From the NCBI GenBank assembly GCA_019915135.1, contig JAHLMK010000005.1, forward strand, positions 372,001 through 436,000: a stretch of 64,000 nt of DNA, given 5' to 3'. The notes beneath the pieces are model-generated. The model made no database searches. It was not told where the DNA came from and saw nothing but the letters and a program-made list of their open reading frames with translations. The DNA comes from Strobilurus pachycystidiatus. Lineage: Eukaryota; Basidiomycota; Agaricomycetes; Agaricales; Physalacriaceae. Below, piece by piece: positions 1-12,403 of the stretch. Position 1 is the stretch's first letter. Each line of letters opens with the position of its first letter. A program made the translations under genes and the position numbers.

Positions 1-613
1 GGAAAGGAATTGAATTGCTGGATGTGGATGCGCATCGGGCTTGGAGAAACACAGCGCCAGCTATGCGATTCAACGGCATCCTGAGGACATGGAGGTCGTC
101 GGCAAGTTGGTGCTCGGCAGTTCGATCCGCATTGATTCCGGAAATTCAAATTGATCACTTATCAGATATGACCATCATGAAGTAAATCGAGGAAACAATA
201 TGCAGCTTTGACTTTGAACAGAGACTGACATGTACGCCACACACCTATAATACAACAGAATCGCATACCACAGCGTCAAGCTCCGATGGCTTCCAGCCAC
301 CATGGAGGAACAAAGACAGTTCACGAAGATCGCCACAAAAGCCTTCAAAGCTTCAACCTCCACTTCCCAATGCGAAGTTGGGTTCTGGTATTAGCTATAA
401 GACTGAACGATCTCCTCACTAGCTATGAGGTAAGTATGTAGCCTGAGGGCCTTTCCAGAGAATTTGGCGCGCCACCTTCTTCGGACATCGGCCCGTGATC
501 CGCATTTGCAACTGTACAGTCACTGCCACATCTTCAAACTCCGACGGACGAGCCGAGCCGATTTTTTCGAGCCAGTGTCCAGTGACGATACCTCATCCGA
601 CCATTTCCTCAAG
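1..613. other. intergenic, upstream of the eL43 gene
   Basis: No open frame here shows family similarity or plausible exon structure; the short ORFs overlap each other in several frames. The right end presumably carries the promoter and 5' leader of the ribosomal protein gene that starts at 614. I see no clear TATA box. Confidence 0.5.
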
Positions 614-1112
614 ATGGTGCGCCTCTCCGCTCCCCGACCCCGCTGATGCACTGACATCCATGCCCGCAGACAAAACGCACAAAGAAAGTGGGCATCACCG
701 GTAAATACGGTACTGTGAGTGGGACTTGGCCGATGCACTGGAAGCGACGATAATTGAACATGGTCGCCCTACAGCGTTACGGTGCCTCCCTGCGAAAGCA
801 GGTTAAAAAGATGGAGATCTCCCAGCACGCCCGCTACACCTGCACCTTCTGCGGCAAGGTACTTGTTGCCCGACTTTTGGCTGGAATATTGTGATTTACC
901 GCCTCGCAGGACACCGTGAAGAGGACTGCTGTTGGTATCTGGAACTGCAGTGCGTGCAGGAAGGTCATCGCTGGCGGTGCATGGTCGGTTTCGACGACGG
1001 CAGCAGCTACCGTACGGAGGTGCGTTTCCTGGCTTCATTCTCCTGCTTATCCAGGGATTAAAGCGCCACCCACAGTACCGTCCGTCGTCTGCGTGAGATC
1101 ACCGAGGCATAG
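614..1112 (+). CDS. RPL43: 60S ribosomal protein eL43 (L37a/L43)
   Basis: Component of the large cytosolic ribosomal subunit. The spliced model has five exons (614-616, 670-714, 775-858, 910-1019, 1076-1112) and gives 92 aa, the family's usual length. Exon 1 is only the ATG, an arrangement common in fungal ribosomal protein genes. The product reads [19 protein letters not shown] at the N-terminus. It carries the zinc-ribbon cysteines in CTFCGK and CSACRK and ends in the conserved RRLREITEA. All four introns are GT-AG and phases agree. Expression is probably high and co-regulated with other ribosomal protein genes (inference). Confidence 0.96.
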
Positions 1113-1402
1113 ACCTTGTTCCTGTTGCGCGTTTTGTCATCCCCACCTTCCATTGCATTTATGTTCGTATGCCCATGAAATCAATACTATGAACGGCGAA
1201 CATTGTACCAAATTGTGTGAACAAGAATACGATGAGCTCGCTCAGCCTCGCTGTGAATAATCAGCCAACTTCGCCACTATTTGGCCCTGGTGATCACAAG
1301 CCTGGTTACACACCATGCATCATGCCTGCCCATTGCATCATGGCCTGAACATTGACGACGACGATATGGAATAGCGCATTTTATCGTTCATGCAATCTCG
1401 CC

Positions 1403-4400
1403 ATGGCCAATACGCCCGTCAATTCCATTTCCCATCCGCTGTCTCTCGGAGACGCCCCAGCCTCGCGGTCGACCCGCAGTTCCCGGGCCTCGCGTGAGCC
1501 AGAATCGCGCCCAGCAACCAACTACTTCACTCTCAAAGCTCAGCAGGAACGAGACAATGCGTGGGACGGCAGCGTGCGCGGCCATCGAAAGATGGAGCCG
1601 CGCAAGTCGGCCGACGTCTTCCTCGACTCGCCGACGCCCTCCATTGCGCCGGAACGCTCGCCACATATTCCGCCTCTCATCGTCGTAGCGTCGGCGGCGA
1701 CGCCCCCGGCCACACCTAGCAGAACGCGCCAAAGCGAACTCGATGTGGATCCGCTGACGACGCAGGTGCTTGCAACCCGATGGCACGAGTACTCCGATGA
1801 GGCCATCCAGACGGCGGTCTCCAATCTAGCAGTGTCCGACTCGCCCGCCACGTCGAGCAATCCCTACCATTCCGCTCTTCGCGTCTTGTCGCTTGCACTG
1901 AGCAATCTATCGCGCGCGAGAACAGAACTCGAGGAGCAACGCAGAAAGCTGCAGGAGCGGGAAGAGGAGCGCCGACAGCGGGCGGGAGATTTGATCACAG
2001 AGCTTCCTGTTGCTGAACGAGATGTCGCCAGGCGTGTCATCCAATCCATATTTACCGACGACGACGAAGAGCAGCACCATGTTCTGCGGCACCGAAAGCA
2101 GAGTATGATGGCGAGTGCTCGTTCCATTCCCTGCGCTGTCTTTCGTGCTCACTACTGAACAAACAGTCTCTCACTGAATCCCTCTCAGAGGCAATATCAG
2201 ACGAAGTCCCGCTTTCTCGCAGTTTGCCAGAGGATGTCAATGTCATGACACCGATTGCCTCCACAACCGACCTCTCAGCAACCCTTGTTGCCGATGCGAC
2301 CATCGTATCCTTGACAGACAGCCCTCCCGACGATGCCGCTTCAGTTGTCTCTACAGATATTTCTCCCGCTCCGTCTGTCAAGTCCGCGGTGGAGAAACCA
2401 TCGAACGTGCTTGGTGAATGGATGGGAACGTGGTGGAAACAACCGAGACCGCGCGCCCACTCTGAAGCACCAACCCCTCCTTCCCTATCCTCCCAACCTA
2501 CTGCCCGAAACATTCATTCAAAACTCCACCGCCGGCGCACAGCGAAAAGCGTGTTTGGTACACTGGGTATCTCTATTCTCAACCCCGTCCCTACCGCTAC
2601 AGCTGTCAACGAAGCTCCGCCTCCTGCTGTCGAAGCAGTCGCTGACGATGCAGTGTCGATAAAATCTAATCGCACCACGCACACTACGGCGTCTGGGGCC
2701 TTTTCCATTTTATCTTCCTCCACTCCGTTTTCTCCGGTCATTGCACCAGTGCAAACTTCTACGACGCTTGACACGCCCCCTTCCTCGATACAAGAGCCTA
2801 TCACAGGTGTGCAAGGTTCCTCATTACGTGCCATCGCGAACGCCACTCGCGTAATGACCTCGGATCCTGCAAGCATCCTCACAGATCAAGGAAAAGAGAC
2901 CGGTCCATTGGTAGCCCGACTCGCTCTGGAGCTGATCAGGAATGCGCGCGATGAAGGTATCATTTTCCGGGAACACAAGGAACGCAAACATAAACCTCCT
3001 CCTCCTCCTCCACCCCAACCTGATCCCCCTCATGAGCCGGTGCATGGTACGTTGACTCATACCCAGTCAGAGGCAGCGAACACTTTGCGTGCTTTGGGTG
3101 AAAGCACAGTGAAAAAGCCACGGAAACCCAAGAGAGGCACCTCGTTTACTGTACCTGCTGCGTTTTCCTCCCCCATCTTTGGTTCCTTCCTTTCGCACCA
3201 GTCTCGCAAGCCTGCCGCAGAGAAAGCGGAGCCTGCGCCACTTCCTTCCACCGTCCTGGAGTCCATCATTCCCGATACCGCCAGACCCCCCACCCACCAC
3301 CTCGCACGGTCCTACACCCCGATCACGTCGCGGAATTTCCAGTTCTCTCTGCAGCAGCAAATGTCTGCGTCTTCAATATCCGTGGATGGGCTAACGGACC
3401 GTTATGGGTTCATGTACGACGTGTCATTATACGACGTACTGCTGCTGACGCGTGCGCGCGAATGTGGCAACACCGCGCCTGCGTGTCTGACGGGGGTGCG
3501 GATCGCCGACAGGGAGGAGGATAATGCCTGGCCAGAGGAGGACGACCAGGAGGACGCCAAGGCCACAGAGGTCGATATCGTCAAGGGAGAGTGCGACTGT
3601 CAGGAGTCGGAGACGACTGGTGCGACAAGCAAAGGATCCAGTGCGATCCTCAGCGTGAACGCCAATACGCCAAGACATGCGTGCCCCCAGTCGATGCGGC
3701 GCCTCCTGGATAAGCTCATCGCGATACACGACGAGCGGCAGACGGCGAGCAAGAAGCAGTGGGATGCGTTTATCAAGCCGTCGTCTGAGGACAGCGAGGA
3801 CCTCGTCGGGCTGGTGGGGCTGTCTTCTTCCGATCGCAAGGAGTTTCATCGGTTGGTGCGCGCGGGCATTCCTTTGGCGTATAGAGGCAAGGTGTGGTCG
3901 GAGTGCAGCGGTGCGCTTGAGATGCGTGAGCCGGGTGTGTTTGGCGAGTTGTTGCAGGGAAAGAGCGAGAGCGAACTCGAGATAGAGAAGGACGTTGGGA
4001 GGACTATGCCTCTCAACGTCTTTTTCGGTGGCGAAGGAGCGGGAGTGGACAAACTGCGGAGGGTTTTGAGGGCATATTCGCGGTATGTCGTCCTCGTGCT
4101 TACTATACTGTACTTCTGACCGTCTTTTTTATCTAGGCGGAATGAAGCAGTAGGTTACTGCCAGGGGATGAACCTCGTCACATCGACTCTACTCCTCGTC
4201 TATGGTGACGAGGAAGAGGCCTTTTGGGTGTTGGCGGCCATGGTAGAGCACCTTCTCCCAGAGGATTTCTTTTCACCTTCTCTTCTTCCCTCGCGTGCCT
4301 GCCCTCTCGTTCTCCTCGAATACGTCCAAGAGTACCTTCCAAAGCTACACTCTCACCTCGCCTCCCTCGGCGTCGACCTCCCAGCCATCTGCTTCTCCTG

Positions 4401-4716
4401 GTTCCTCTCCCTCTTCACCGACTGCCTCCCCGTGGAGACCCTATTCCGCGTATGGGACCTGTTCCTCACAGACGGCATGGACGTTCTCTTCCGCGTCGCG
4501 TTGGCGATCCTGAAAATCCGCGAACAGGAGCTCCTTGGGTGCACGAGCGTTCCTGCGGTGTACACGGCTTTGGAGAACCTGCCGACGCGCATGTGGGAGG
4601 CGGATAAGCTTCTGCAGGCAGAGGCTGACTTGCGGGCGTCGATGGTGCATGCGGAGCTTGTGCAGAAGAGGATAGCGCACAGTGAAGAGCTGAGACGACT
4701 GATGATGGTGAACTAA
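1403..4716 (+). CDS. TBC-domain Rab GTPase-activating protein
   Basis: Predicted Rab GAP of about 1,057-1,067 aa acting in membrane traffic. The N-terminal 780 residues are Ser/Pro/Thr-rich and probably disordered. They include a coiled-coil stretch (ELEEQRRKLQEREEERRQR) near residue 190 and a short polyproline run. The C-terminal TBC domain (about residues 790-1040) shows GIPLAYRGKVW, the arginine-finger motif KDVGRT (IxxDxxRT type) and the glutamine-finger motif YCQGMN. The last intron, 4083-4136, is phase 2 and joins AYSR to RNEAVGYCQG. The first intron is ambiguous: either GT-AG 2103-2188 or GC-AG 2111-2166, both frame-consistent. I chose ATG 1403 (CGCCATGGCC context); an in-frame upstream ATG lies at 1352. 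It is convergent with the next gene. Confidence 0.85.
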
Positions 4717-5149
4717 TGGGTATTATTATTCTGCTGCTACTTAATGGGTTGTTTTCGTTCACCTACTTTATTATTGTCGATGATAGGTTTGTTCGCGCTA
4801 CACACATAGAATTTGTACCTCTACATACACTTGGAGCTTTGCTGTGAATGACGTTGACCAATAGGAACGCCTGGAAAGTGATTGGCATCATACCGAAGGC
4901 CAACTTGAGAGAGGGCATTTTATATCATAGGCGCAATTTTCAGTTTTACAAGTATACATGTTACATTCTTCGGTGGAAATCCACTAATTTCGCAGGTCCT
5001 AAATGATTGCAACAACAACATCCTAATGTACATACATCAAAGTCGAGAAAACCGTGTGTCCCAAATTGAAAATAAAGCTGGGGAAGAGGAGTCACCCCAT
5101 GGCACGTCCCACTACCCCGCAATGGTATATATGACGCGTTTATCCTCGT
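4717..5149. other. intergenic between convergent genes
   Basis: AT-richer than the flanking genes; presumably holds the two 3' UTRs and poly(A) signals. No gene seen. Confidence 0.5.
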
Positions 5150-6376
5150 TTATCGGATTAGCGTCTTGGGTTTGAGAGCGGCGAAGCTACTCGGGAAGAG
5201 AGGCGAGGAGCGCTCTTCGACACTGGAAGCATGGGGCCCGAGGCTGAGAGAAGAGAAGGACGATATGGAAGCTGGGCGGGACCGCCATCCGACCGAGCTT
5301 TCACGGAACGAGCTGGACTGGCTGCGATTGCTGCCCGAGCTGAGTCGACGCGTCTCCATCCCGGGGCGCCCAAAGGCAGGCGACTGCAAGGGCGAATGTG
5401 GCATCGGCGAGGTGCTGATGCGTATGCCGTGAATCTCCGAAGGCATGATGCCGCTGCCATTCTCCTCCGGAGAGTTCGTTGTGACCGTTGCAGTGGTTTC
5501 TTCCTCTTCTGTAATACCACCGAGCGCGGCGTGGGAGTTGGCGGGGGATGGGAAATAGGGACTGTTCGAGGGGGAGGAAAGGATGGGCTCGATGATGAGC
5601 GGTGATATGGCACCGTCCCGGCGCTCCGGGGACGGAGAATCAGACTCGACCACCGGGGAATCGAGGACAGCATCCCAGTCATCCCAGTGCCCACGTGCCC
5701 TCCTGCCGCCGTCCTCCAGATCAGATGTATTCACGTCGTCCACATCATGCTCATCGTCATCGAAATCAAGCTCGTAAGGGACACCGAGGGCGCCCTTAAC
5801 GCGTTCCCAGATGGTTTCGGAATGCGCCATAATACAACGACGTGTATTTGCGACCCATAGGGAGTCTGGCACTGTGTTTCTGTCCGTCTTGGTCAACCAG
5901 TCGTGTAGTTGCGCATAGGACCACTTGGCTGGATCTTCCGAGCCAGCGTGTGCGCTGTCATTGAAGGTCAAGTGTAGCAGAGCAAACAGCCTGTTGGACG
6001 GTGGCGAAGAGATGAGAGTGGAGACCTCGGAGGCGCGGTCGCCGATGAATGGGAGCTGGATATCGTCAGGTAGCGGGGCAAAGGAGAGCGGTGATGACGT
6101 CGTGTTAGGGCGTGCCAGCTGCACGAGCTCGTCGGGGGTGACCTTGCTCTTGACCGGCTGGTGGGCGCGGCGCGGGCTGGTGCTGTCCTTGGTGAAGGTG
6201 GATGCGAATCTGCGGCTGTGCTGTGGTGGCGGCTTGAGCTCGAGCGAGGGCCCGACTGTCATGATCGATAAGCGACAGGACGTTTCCGACGTGTCGACGG
6301 CACGCTTTGCCCATGGATCGCTCGCAGAGAGCGAGCCGCGGCGGGCAGTCAGGCGTTTGGTCGAGGTAGCGCTCAT
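5150..6376 (-). CDS. hypothetical Ser/Pro-rich protein, 408 aa, intronless
   Basis: I do not recognise the family. It is a single uninterrupted frame; the ATG at 6374-6376 (MSATSTKRL) is the first true methionine, since the frame upstream opens only with GTG. Residues about 95-200 look folded (DIQLPFIGDRASEVSTLI, then LHDWLTKTDRN and ETIWERVKGALGVP). An acidic run follows (DFDDDEHDVDDVNTS), then a long Ser/Pro-rich tail. Agaricomycetes often carry such lineage-restricted proteins with one short folded block. There is no signal peptide or membrane segment. The continuous length of the frame makes it a real gene in my view; function unknown. Confidence 0.7.
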   Translation of the reverse strand: MSATSTKRLTARRGSLSASDPWAKRAVDTSETSCRLSIMTVGPSLELKPPPQHSRRFASTFTKDSTSPRRAHQPVKSKVTPDELVQLARPNTTSSPLSFAPLPDDIQLPFIGDRASEVSTLISSPPSNRLFALLHLTFNDSAHAGSEDPAKWSYAQLHDWLTKTDRNTVPDSLWVANTRRCIMAHSETIWERVKGALGVPYELDFDDDEHDVDDVNTSDLEDGGRRARGHWDDWDAVLDSPVVESDSPSPERRDGAISPLIIEPILSSPSNSPYFPSPANSHAALGGITEEEETTATVTTNSPEENGSGIMPSEIHGIRISTSPMPHSPLQSPAFGRPGMETRRLSSGSNRSQSSSFRESSVGWRSRPASISSFSSLSLGPHASSVEERSSPLFPSSFAALKPKTLIR

Positions 6377-7317
6377 GGGGGCAAGTGCTAAACGTGTACT
6401 CCTGGCGCAGAACACTTAATTTCTCTTAAGTATATGTCTGTGTGTGACGTAATAAGTTCATCATGCCTGTGCCTCCGAGTCCGTGTGTCTCCTCCGTTGC
6501 TAAGTACAGTCACCGCCCGTCCCATTTCAGGTTCTCGTCACTGCTACCCCCGACACACGTTGGATGCATAGCGTGCCGTGGCAACGCTACATCAGGCTGA
6601 CATCTCCCTTGTACATCCGCTCAATTCATACGAGGGTCCAATCGGACTCCAAGTACATTGATCAACACCTCGTAGATCTTCACAGATTCCACATCTTTTT
6701 ATCATCAAAATAGCTGTGTGTGGGAGACAACTGCCAAGAGTAGTTCACTCCACAGATGTCTAACACACAGACCTCCTTAGGTTTGTGCGAGTTGACGTAC
6801 ACCAAAGCCCAGAGAGGACAAGGAGCTCTCCGTGTTCACCCGTATCACTCAGGCCCCTTGTCTAGTTCTTGCTCTGGGCTCACACGAATTCAATGTGAGC
6901 CATTCCCAGGAGGTGCACACAGCCTGCCTCGATCTGGTCCTGATGGCTCCCAGGTAGTGAAGCTGACACCTCAGTTCTCGACCCACCATGTTCACAGCGG
7001 ATTTCAAAGTATCGTAGGGTGTGCGTCTAGTTTGAGACAGCGTGCATCTAGACGCCAAGTTGAAGCCCTAACCTCAAGTACATAATGATTTACAACGCGC
7101 GTTGCCCGTGCTCCTATCCCGAATACCTTGAGTATCACTTGATTGGACACGAAACAAAGGGACATACAGTACAGATGGAGGGGACTCAGATTCGAAGCTT
7201 GTTGCCAACCTACGCCACACAAGTCACCGCCGCAATCCCGACGTGCTAACTTGGGAACGCCCGCCGGTCGTTGAATCATCATGATTGCGGAGTCACCCTG
7301 ATAATAGTTAAATGAAT
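6377..7317. other. intergenic, no supported gene
   Basis: Two overlapping ORFs of about 110 codons on opposite strands (6756-7085 and 7004-7330) have no recognisable domain, no family-like composition and no splice partners. I treat the stretch as non-coding. The left part serves as upstream region of the minus-strand gene ending at 6376. Confidence 0.5.
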
Positions 7318-9391
7318 CTACCGCTGCCACTCCCTTGCAAATTTATCGTGGTCCATTCCTTCCGTCTTTGCAATGTCCAGGATCGTGACCCGATTACTCT
7401 CCCCGCATAAGAAACAAGCCCTGCCAATAGACTCGTCCCATGATATATGGGAAACGCCCTTCTCGAATATCTCCGGGAACGTGTCGACGTTCACGTTCTC
7501 AATGGCCGCATAATGGTTCGCCTTGGGTATGGGCTTCCTCCCTCGAGCCAGGAACGGCTCGTCCACCAGACGTTCATGCCAGTCCGTCCGTGTGGCGGGC
7601 CCGTTCTCGCGACTGACATACCGATGGAACGTCAGAGTCTCTGGGTGCTCCTTCCGGTCTTGGACGTGATGTCCCCATATCAGCGCGCGAAACACGCCCG
7701 GGACAACGCGCATGTTCATTTCCCAGTCGGCCTTGCGCACGGTCTGCAGGGTGATGGAATCGGCGAGCTTGTACATCCATCTGGTGACGGCGACGTTATT
7801 GATTATCTCGTCCACCTTGGTGGGCCAGAGAAGGTGGTGCAAGATTGTCTGTGGTGTTTTAGACACGACAAAAATAGAGATGGGTGGAAGGGGGTCGTGG
7901 TTCTTCTGTATGGTGTAGGTGGAAGGTGCATAGAAATCCGAAACGTGGAAGTTTCGCATCAGGCGATCTTTGCCTAGCTTAACCCGCTCGATGGCGTGGG
8001 CAGAGGTCAGCCGACCAAAGGGGGGCAAGTCGTAGATCTCAAGATAGTTTTTACTTTCAGATCCAAGATAGATGCTCCGGACGAGGAGAATCTGGCCTTG
8101 ATTAGGAAGAACACGAAGCTGTCGAATGCGATGCATCTAAAAGTAGATGTCAGACCTTGGCTCGATGATGACTAGAGAATAGATATCACCCAATCATTGT
8201 GGTCCGGTATCCTCTCGCCTATCAGAGAAGCGGGGGGCACCCGAGAGCCAATTCCGAAGATGACCATCCGGTCAGGCGGCTGTGATGTCCTGGTGTATCG
8301 CGGCTGTTCCGTGAAGGAAACGTAAGGCGCGCCATTCATCTCGAAGAGGGCAGGATCGTAAATTCGCAGCGTCGAGTGGTACTGGTGGATGGTCCTGAAG
8401 ATATTGCGCGAGCCAATGCGAATTCGTGCGTTCGGTTTCATGTTCTTCTCCAAGTCCGCAATTGATACGAAAGTGCAGATACAATCGTATTCCTGGGGGT
8501 ACTTTTCTCCAGAGTAAGCATCGTATGTGACTTCGTCCAGATCTATGCATCTGTAGCGTCATCAGTGGCTGGAGGAGGGTGTTGCTAATGTAGAGAGTCT
8601 CACGGCATGTCTTCAGAAGAGATACCTTCCGGTTGACCTGGCATAGCAGCAGGATTCGGGCTCCAAATCCTCCTCAGATGCACGATCATGATGCCATCCT
8701 CGCCGTCGAGTCGCATGTATTTCGCATCGAGACAGTAAGCTCTGGAGTCGAGATCCTCGCTCAGAGAGACAGTTGTCGCAATGTCCCCCATGTGGGCCTC
8801 GACGTTCATGACAGCCAAGGCGTAACTAGTACGACGATTGCCCCGACGCGCCACAGACGCGACAAGATACTTTCCACCTAGGAGGAGCTTCATTTCGAGG
8901 ATCCTCTCTTGGATCTCGATGTCGAAGCAGGAAGACACTTGGGTGTTACTGTCGCGAAATCTGTCGTCAACAGTTATGGCGCGAGTAACGATCTGCTCGG
9001 CTTCATTGCCAGGTAGTTTGGAACCAGGACGGTACTTTGTGCTCAGAGGAGGAGCTGGGAGAGAGAGGCCCATAAGGATGCGTTGCCACACGATAGGTTC
9101 ATGCGTGAGAATGAAAAACAGCTTGTTGACCTGGTCAATGGCTCAGTCAATGGGAAAGAGAAAGCTAGAAGCAGAACCCACCCTTCGCAGACAGATGATT
9201 TCCTCCACACAGAGGAAGGGGAAGATGCAGTCAACCATGATATCCGTGCTCAGCCGTTGAATAGCGCAGACGTTCGCAAGCGGTTGATCGCGTTTGCTTT
9301 CAAGCACAAGGTTCGCGAGAAGGGCGGGGAGTGTAGCCCACTTGTAGAACATGGCCAGAGAAGGCGCTGGCGGTGAGGAGGCGAGAACCAT
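7318..9391 (-). CDS. F-box domain protein
   Basis: Predicted substrate adaptor of an SCF ubiquitin ligase. Exons are 9182-9391, 8604-9130, 8190-8550 and 7318-8136, summing to 638 codons. The F-box spans intron 1: RLSTDIMVDCIFPFLCVEE, then IICLRR joined to VNKLFFILTHEPIVW, a typical Agaricomycete F-box ending. The remaining roughly 550 residues have regularly spaced hydrophobic strands and may form a beta-propeller-like or other repeat fold, but I cannot name it. All three introns are GT-AG, 51-53 bp. Basidiomycetes carry large F-box families, so the substrate cannot be inferred. Confidence 0.82.
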
Positions 9392-9856
9392 GGCTTGGAG
9401 TTGGATGGATCACGAAAACAAGGCATTTGACGCCCATCGTAACGCGTCTTGTTCTCTTCCAGGCAAGTGTTGTTGCGGCAGAGATGCGGCCCAGACCAGC
9501 GGAGTTTCAATGCACGGTAGCGTGAGTGTTACACGAAACGACCCATCGTGCCATCCAACCCTGACCTGCTGCACCTTACATTTTGTTTTCCATGTCAACC
9601 TATGAGTGTTCCAAAGCAATTGGACATGGTGCCCGACAATGACTAGTAGCTGTCTAGTGACCACTTGTTGATGATATATTGTAGCATAAATAGTTATAAG
9701 GATAATTGGATGTTCGCTAGCGACGAGCGTTCTGTAAAGAGATAGGCCCTGCCTGTGAGGTCTCTGTGGGTGTGTTACATATGACCTATGTTTTCAGCCA
9801 CTTGCAGACAGACAAATTTTGTGTGTCCATCATGTTTACTCTGTGCTCTCCTTCAT
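9392..9856. other. intergenic
   Basis: No supported gene. Contains the upstream region of the F-box gene and the 3' side of the small membrane protein gene. Confidence 0.5.
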
Positions 9857-10626
9857 CTACAGCTTGAGGTTCTGCTGCTCCTGCCTCGGCTTAAAGAGTG
9901 GGAGCGATTGATTGTGCGGTGCAGGAGGAACAGATGTGACCTGGAAGGGGTTGATATCAGCAGCACTCAATGGTTCGCTAAAGTACAGAACATACCTGGG
10001 CAGATGGAGCACTCGCCAATAGAGGACCGATGAGTACTACGTCCTCAATTTTCCGTGTGACAAGCAAGCATACACCCGCATAAGCCATGAAGAGGGCTGC
10101 CGCCTCATAGACCTTGAAGATGACTGTAAAAATCACTTTCAGGGAAAAGGTTGCCGATGAGGTAGCATTGGCCGAGGCGGAATTGGTGGTAATGGGAGTG
10201 GTCGACGTCGCCGAGCTGTCAAGCACCATGTTGCGGTAGGGTACTATGAGAAGTCAGCGAGAATAGCGATAGAACGAAAAGATGAAAACATACATAACAA
10301 CGTCACAAACACGACAAGCGCCGCAACACGGTGCACAGAGGCCCCAGTGTCTCTTGGCGCGACTTGGGATAGTCCTGGGGCATGAGAAGTACGCAGGCTT
10401 GTAATCCTATCGCCAATGCGTCACGAGGCGCGGCAAAGTGCGCAATGGCAAAGCAGACGAGAATGATGGAGAGAAATGAGATCCTGCCTATCACGGCTGC
10501 TCTGGACGAGGTAATGCCGGTCCCCTCAGCCAAGAGCGAACAGGGGACGTCGGATTGAGGGATTGTCCAGTTCCTTACGGGTTCGCCGAGATTCTGAGGA
10601 GGAGGGGAGGTGCTTGACTGCTGCAT
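9857..10626 (-). CDS. small predicted multi-pass membrane protein, 215 aa
   Basis: Not a recognised family. Exons 10311-10626, 9996-10243 and 9857-9940 join without frame conflict to 215 codons plus stop. The N-terminus is polar (MQQSSTSPPPQNLGEP). Hydrophobic segments follow: ISFLSIILVCFAIAHF, then ALAIGLQACVLLM, and after a Ser/Thr-rich loop VIFTVIFKVYEAAALFMAY and VCLLVTR. The tail is Pro/Gln-rich and ends in NLKL. The exon 1 donor is GTTTGT; an alternative GTATGT donor 17 bases downstream would need a different frame and is blocked by a stop. It could be a fungal orphan protein of the plasma membrane or an organelle. Confidence 0.55.
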
Positions 10627-11025
10627 AGGAAATACTTGAAAATGATAGGAAATATAGGATGTACTGTTGATGAAGTGATGGTTGCGTCAAAAGGAGATGC
10701 GATGGAAAGGGGCGAAGTCTGAAAATATGGCACGGACACCCGGCACGGACCCTCCAGCTTCCAGGATCGTTCCGCGATACTGTAGGATACTGTGGATGAA
10801 GCCAGCCTTTGATCCACACACCTACAAGTACATACGACGTTACACATGTCCCAAAATATTCAAGAATTCTGGTTCCTGCTTTCTGGCTGGCGTTTCTCCG
10901 CGCGCCTTCCGTTCATATCATGATTCATCTCTTTTAGGATCATTGCATTGACTGGTAAAAGTTACATTTAGGTATAAAAAATCTACGAATCCTCTACTTA
11001 AATGTCTCTGTATATCTTTAAGTCG
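10627..11025. other. intergenic
   Basis: No supported gene; probable promoter of the membrane protein and 3' UTR of MET2. Confidence 0.5.
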
Positions 11026-12403
11026 TCACCATTGCGTTATATCAACTTCCGCCTCCCCGAATATGCTGGTCTTCTTGATGTCGAACCCATCGACCGGCAC
11101 ATCCTCTGAGACCTTGATGGCATAGATATCTGGGAACTCTCTCTGTAAGAATTTCATGACATGGGTGTTGATCTGCTCGAATTCCAGAAGAAACCCATCA
11201 TGTCCGTCGGGCGATGGAATCAACACTAACTCTGCCTCCGGAATGTGTGCCGCAATCTCCCTCTGCTCAATAGACGTGAAGAGTCCGTCGGACGCAATAC
11301 CAATCACCAACGCCCTTGGAGGAAGAGTGGACAAGACGCGAGCCAGTGCTGCGGCCTCATCTTCCCCAGGAAGCCTGCGGCCTCTGGAAACATCGTGCGT
11401 ATCCAGCTTCCGAGTGATGTGTATATAACAGTTTGCGTCGAATCTAGCCGTGAACTTATCGCCTTGATAGCGTAAGTAAGACTGGGCAGAGAATATCTGC
11501 TGGGTGGGGGACTGGGCGCCATCGCGTGATTTGGCATTGCGATGTCCGTCATTGTGCGAAGAGATGGATTCGGGTGTCGATTCCGAGGAAGGGGAGGCGG
11601 GGATCTGGTACTTGCGTCCAAAGCGGGTTTCAAACGAATCTCTGGAACGGTATGTGAGGAGAGCGCTCATGCGAGCGGCTGCTAGGCCTGTCGCGGGCTG
11701 AGAGGTATAATCCCCGTCCTCGTATAGAGGATCGCTGTATATGCTCTGGCGCTGAGCCTCGCCCCAGCTTATACCCCAGGCGGAATGCCGGGCAGAGGTG
11801 GCGATGGGAACGACATGACGGACATAGCCTGATGGCGTGCATAGCGGCCATTCTAGAACGGCCATGCCCCCCATAGACCCGCCGATGACAACAGCCACTG
11901 ATTGGACGCCTAGATGATCGAGGACACGTTTATGTAGACTTGAACGAACGGATAAATTAGACCAGGAGCAAAGTCCACGGAACGCTATGACTCACAAGAT
12001 ATCGTCTCGAATGGTTGACGTAGGGAAATCCGGTCCGTAGCGCTTCTGCGTTTCTGGATTGATTGACACGGGCGAAACGGTTCCGTAGGGGGACCCGATG
12101 CAATTTCCGCAAAAGATGAAGAATCTATTCGGGTCAAAGGCTTTTGCAGGACCCATGAGTGGCCCCCACCTGCAAGCAGACTTGTAAGTGCTCCCTGTCA
12201 TGATACCAAGCGACTCACCAGTCCTCGACATCGGCGCTACCAGTGAAAGCATGACAGATGATCATGACATTGTCTTTGGCTTCATTTAGCGTTCCCCAAG
12301 TCTTGTAAGCCACAGGAACATCGGTTAAGGTTCTTCCGCATTCAAAGGCGAAGGAGGGTACTGTAAGATAAGACTGATCAATAAGATCGTTGAAGTGAGC
12401 CAT
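11026..12403 (-). CDS. MET2: homoserine O-acetyltransferase
   Basis: Transfers acetyl from acetyl-CoA to homoserine, the first committed step from aspartate-derived homoserine towards homocysteine and methionine. Exons 12219-12403, 11996-12169 and 11026-11938 give 423 aa. The alpha/beta-hydrolase fold is clear: AYKTWGTLNEAKDNVMIICH, HAFTGSADVEDWWGP, nucleophile serine in GGSMGG, SARHSAWGISW, SAQSYLRYQGDKF, the aspartate in ASDGLF and the histidine in PDGHDGFLLEF. The C-terminus (SIFGEAEVDITQW) matches yeast Met2 closely. I prefer ATG 12403 (MAHFNDL); an in-frame ATG at 12469 would add 22 residues. The His/Asp/Ser-rich insert before SAQSYL is shorter than in yeast. Confidence 0.95.

Noticed and set aside
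6756..7330. Two overlapping ORFs of about 110 codons on opposite strands
   Set aside because: No family signal, odd composition and mutual overlap; treated as intergenic.
10261..10320. Alternative reading (ASVHRVAALVVFVTLL) using the GTATGT donor in the small membrane protein
   Set aside because: It needs a frame change upstream with no usable intron; the GTTTGT donor keeps one frame and a total length divisible by three.
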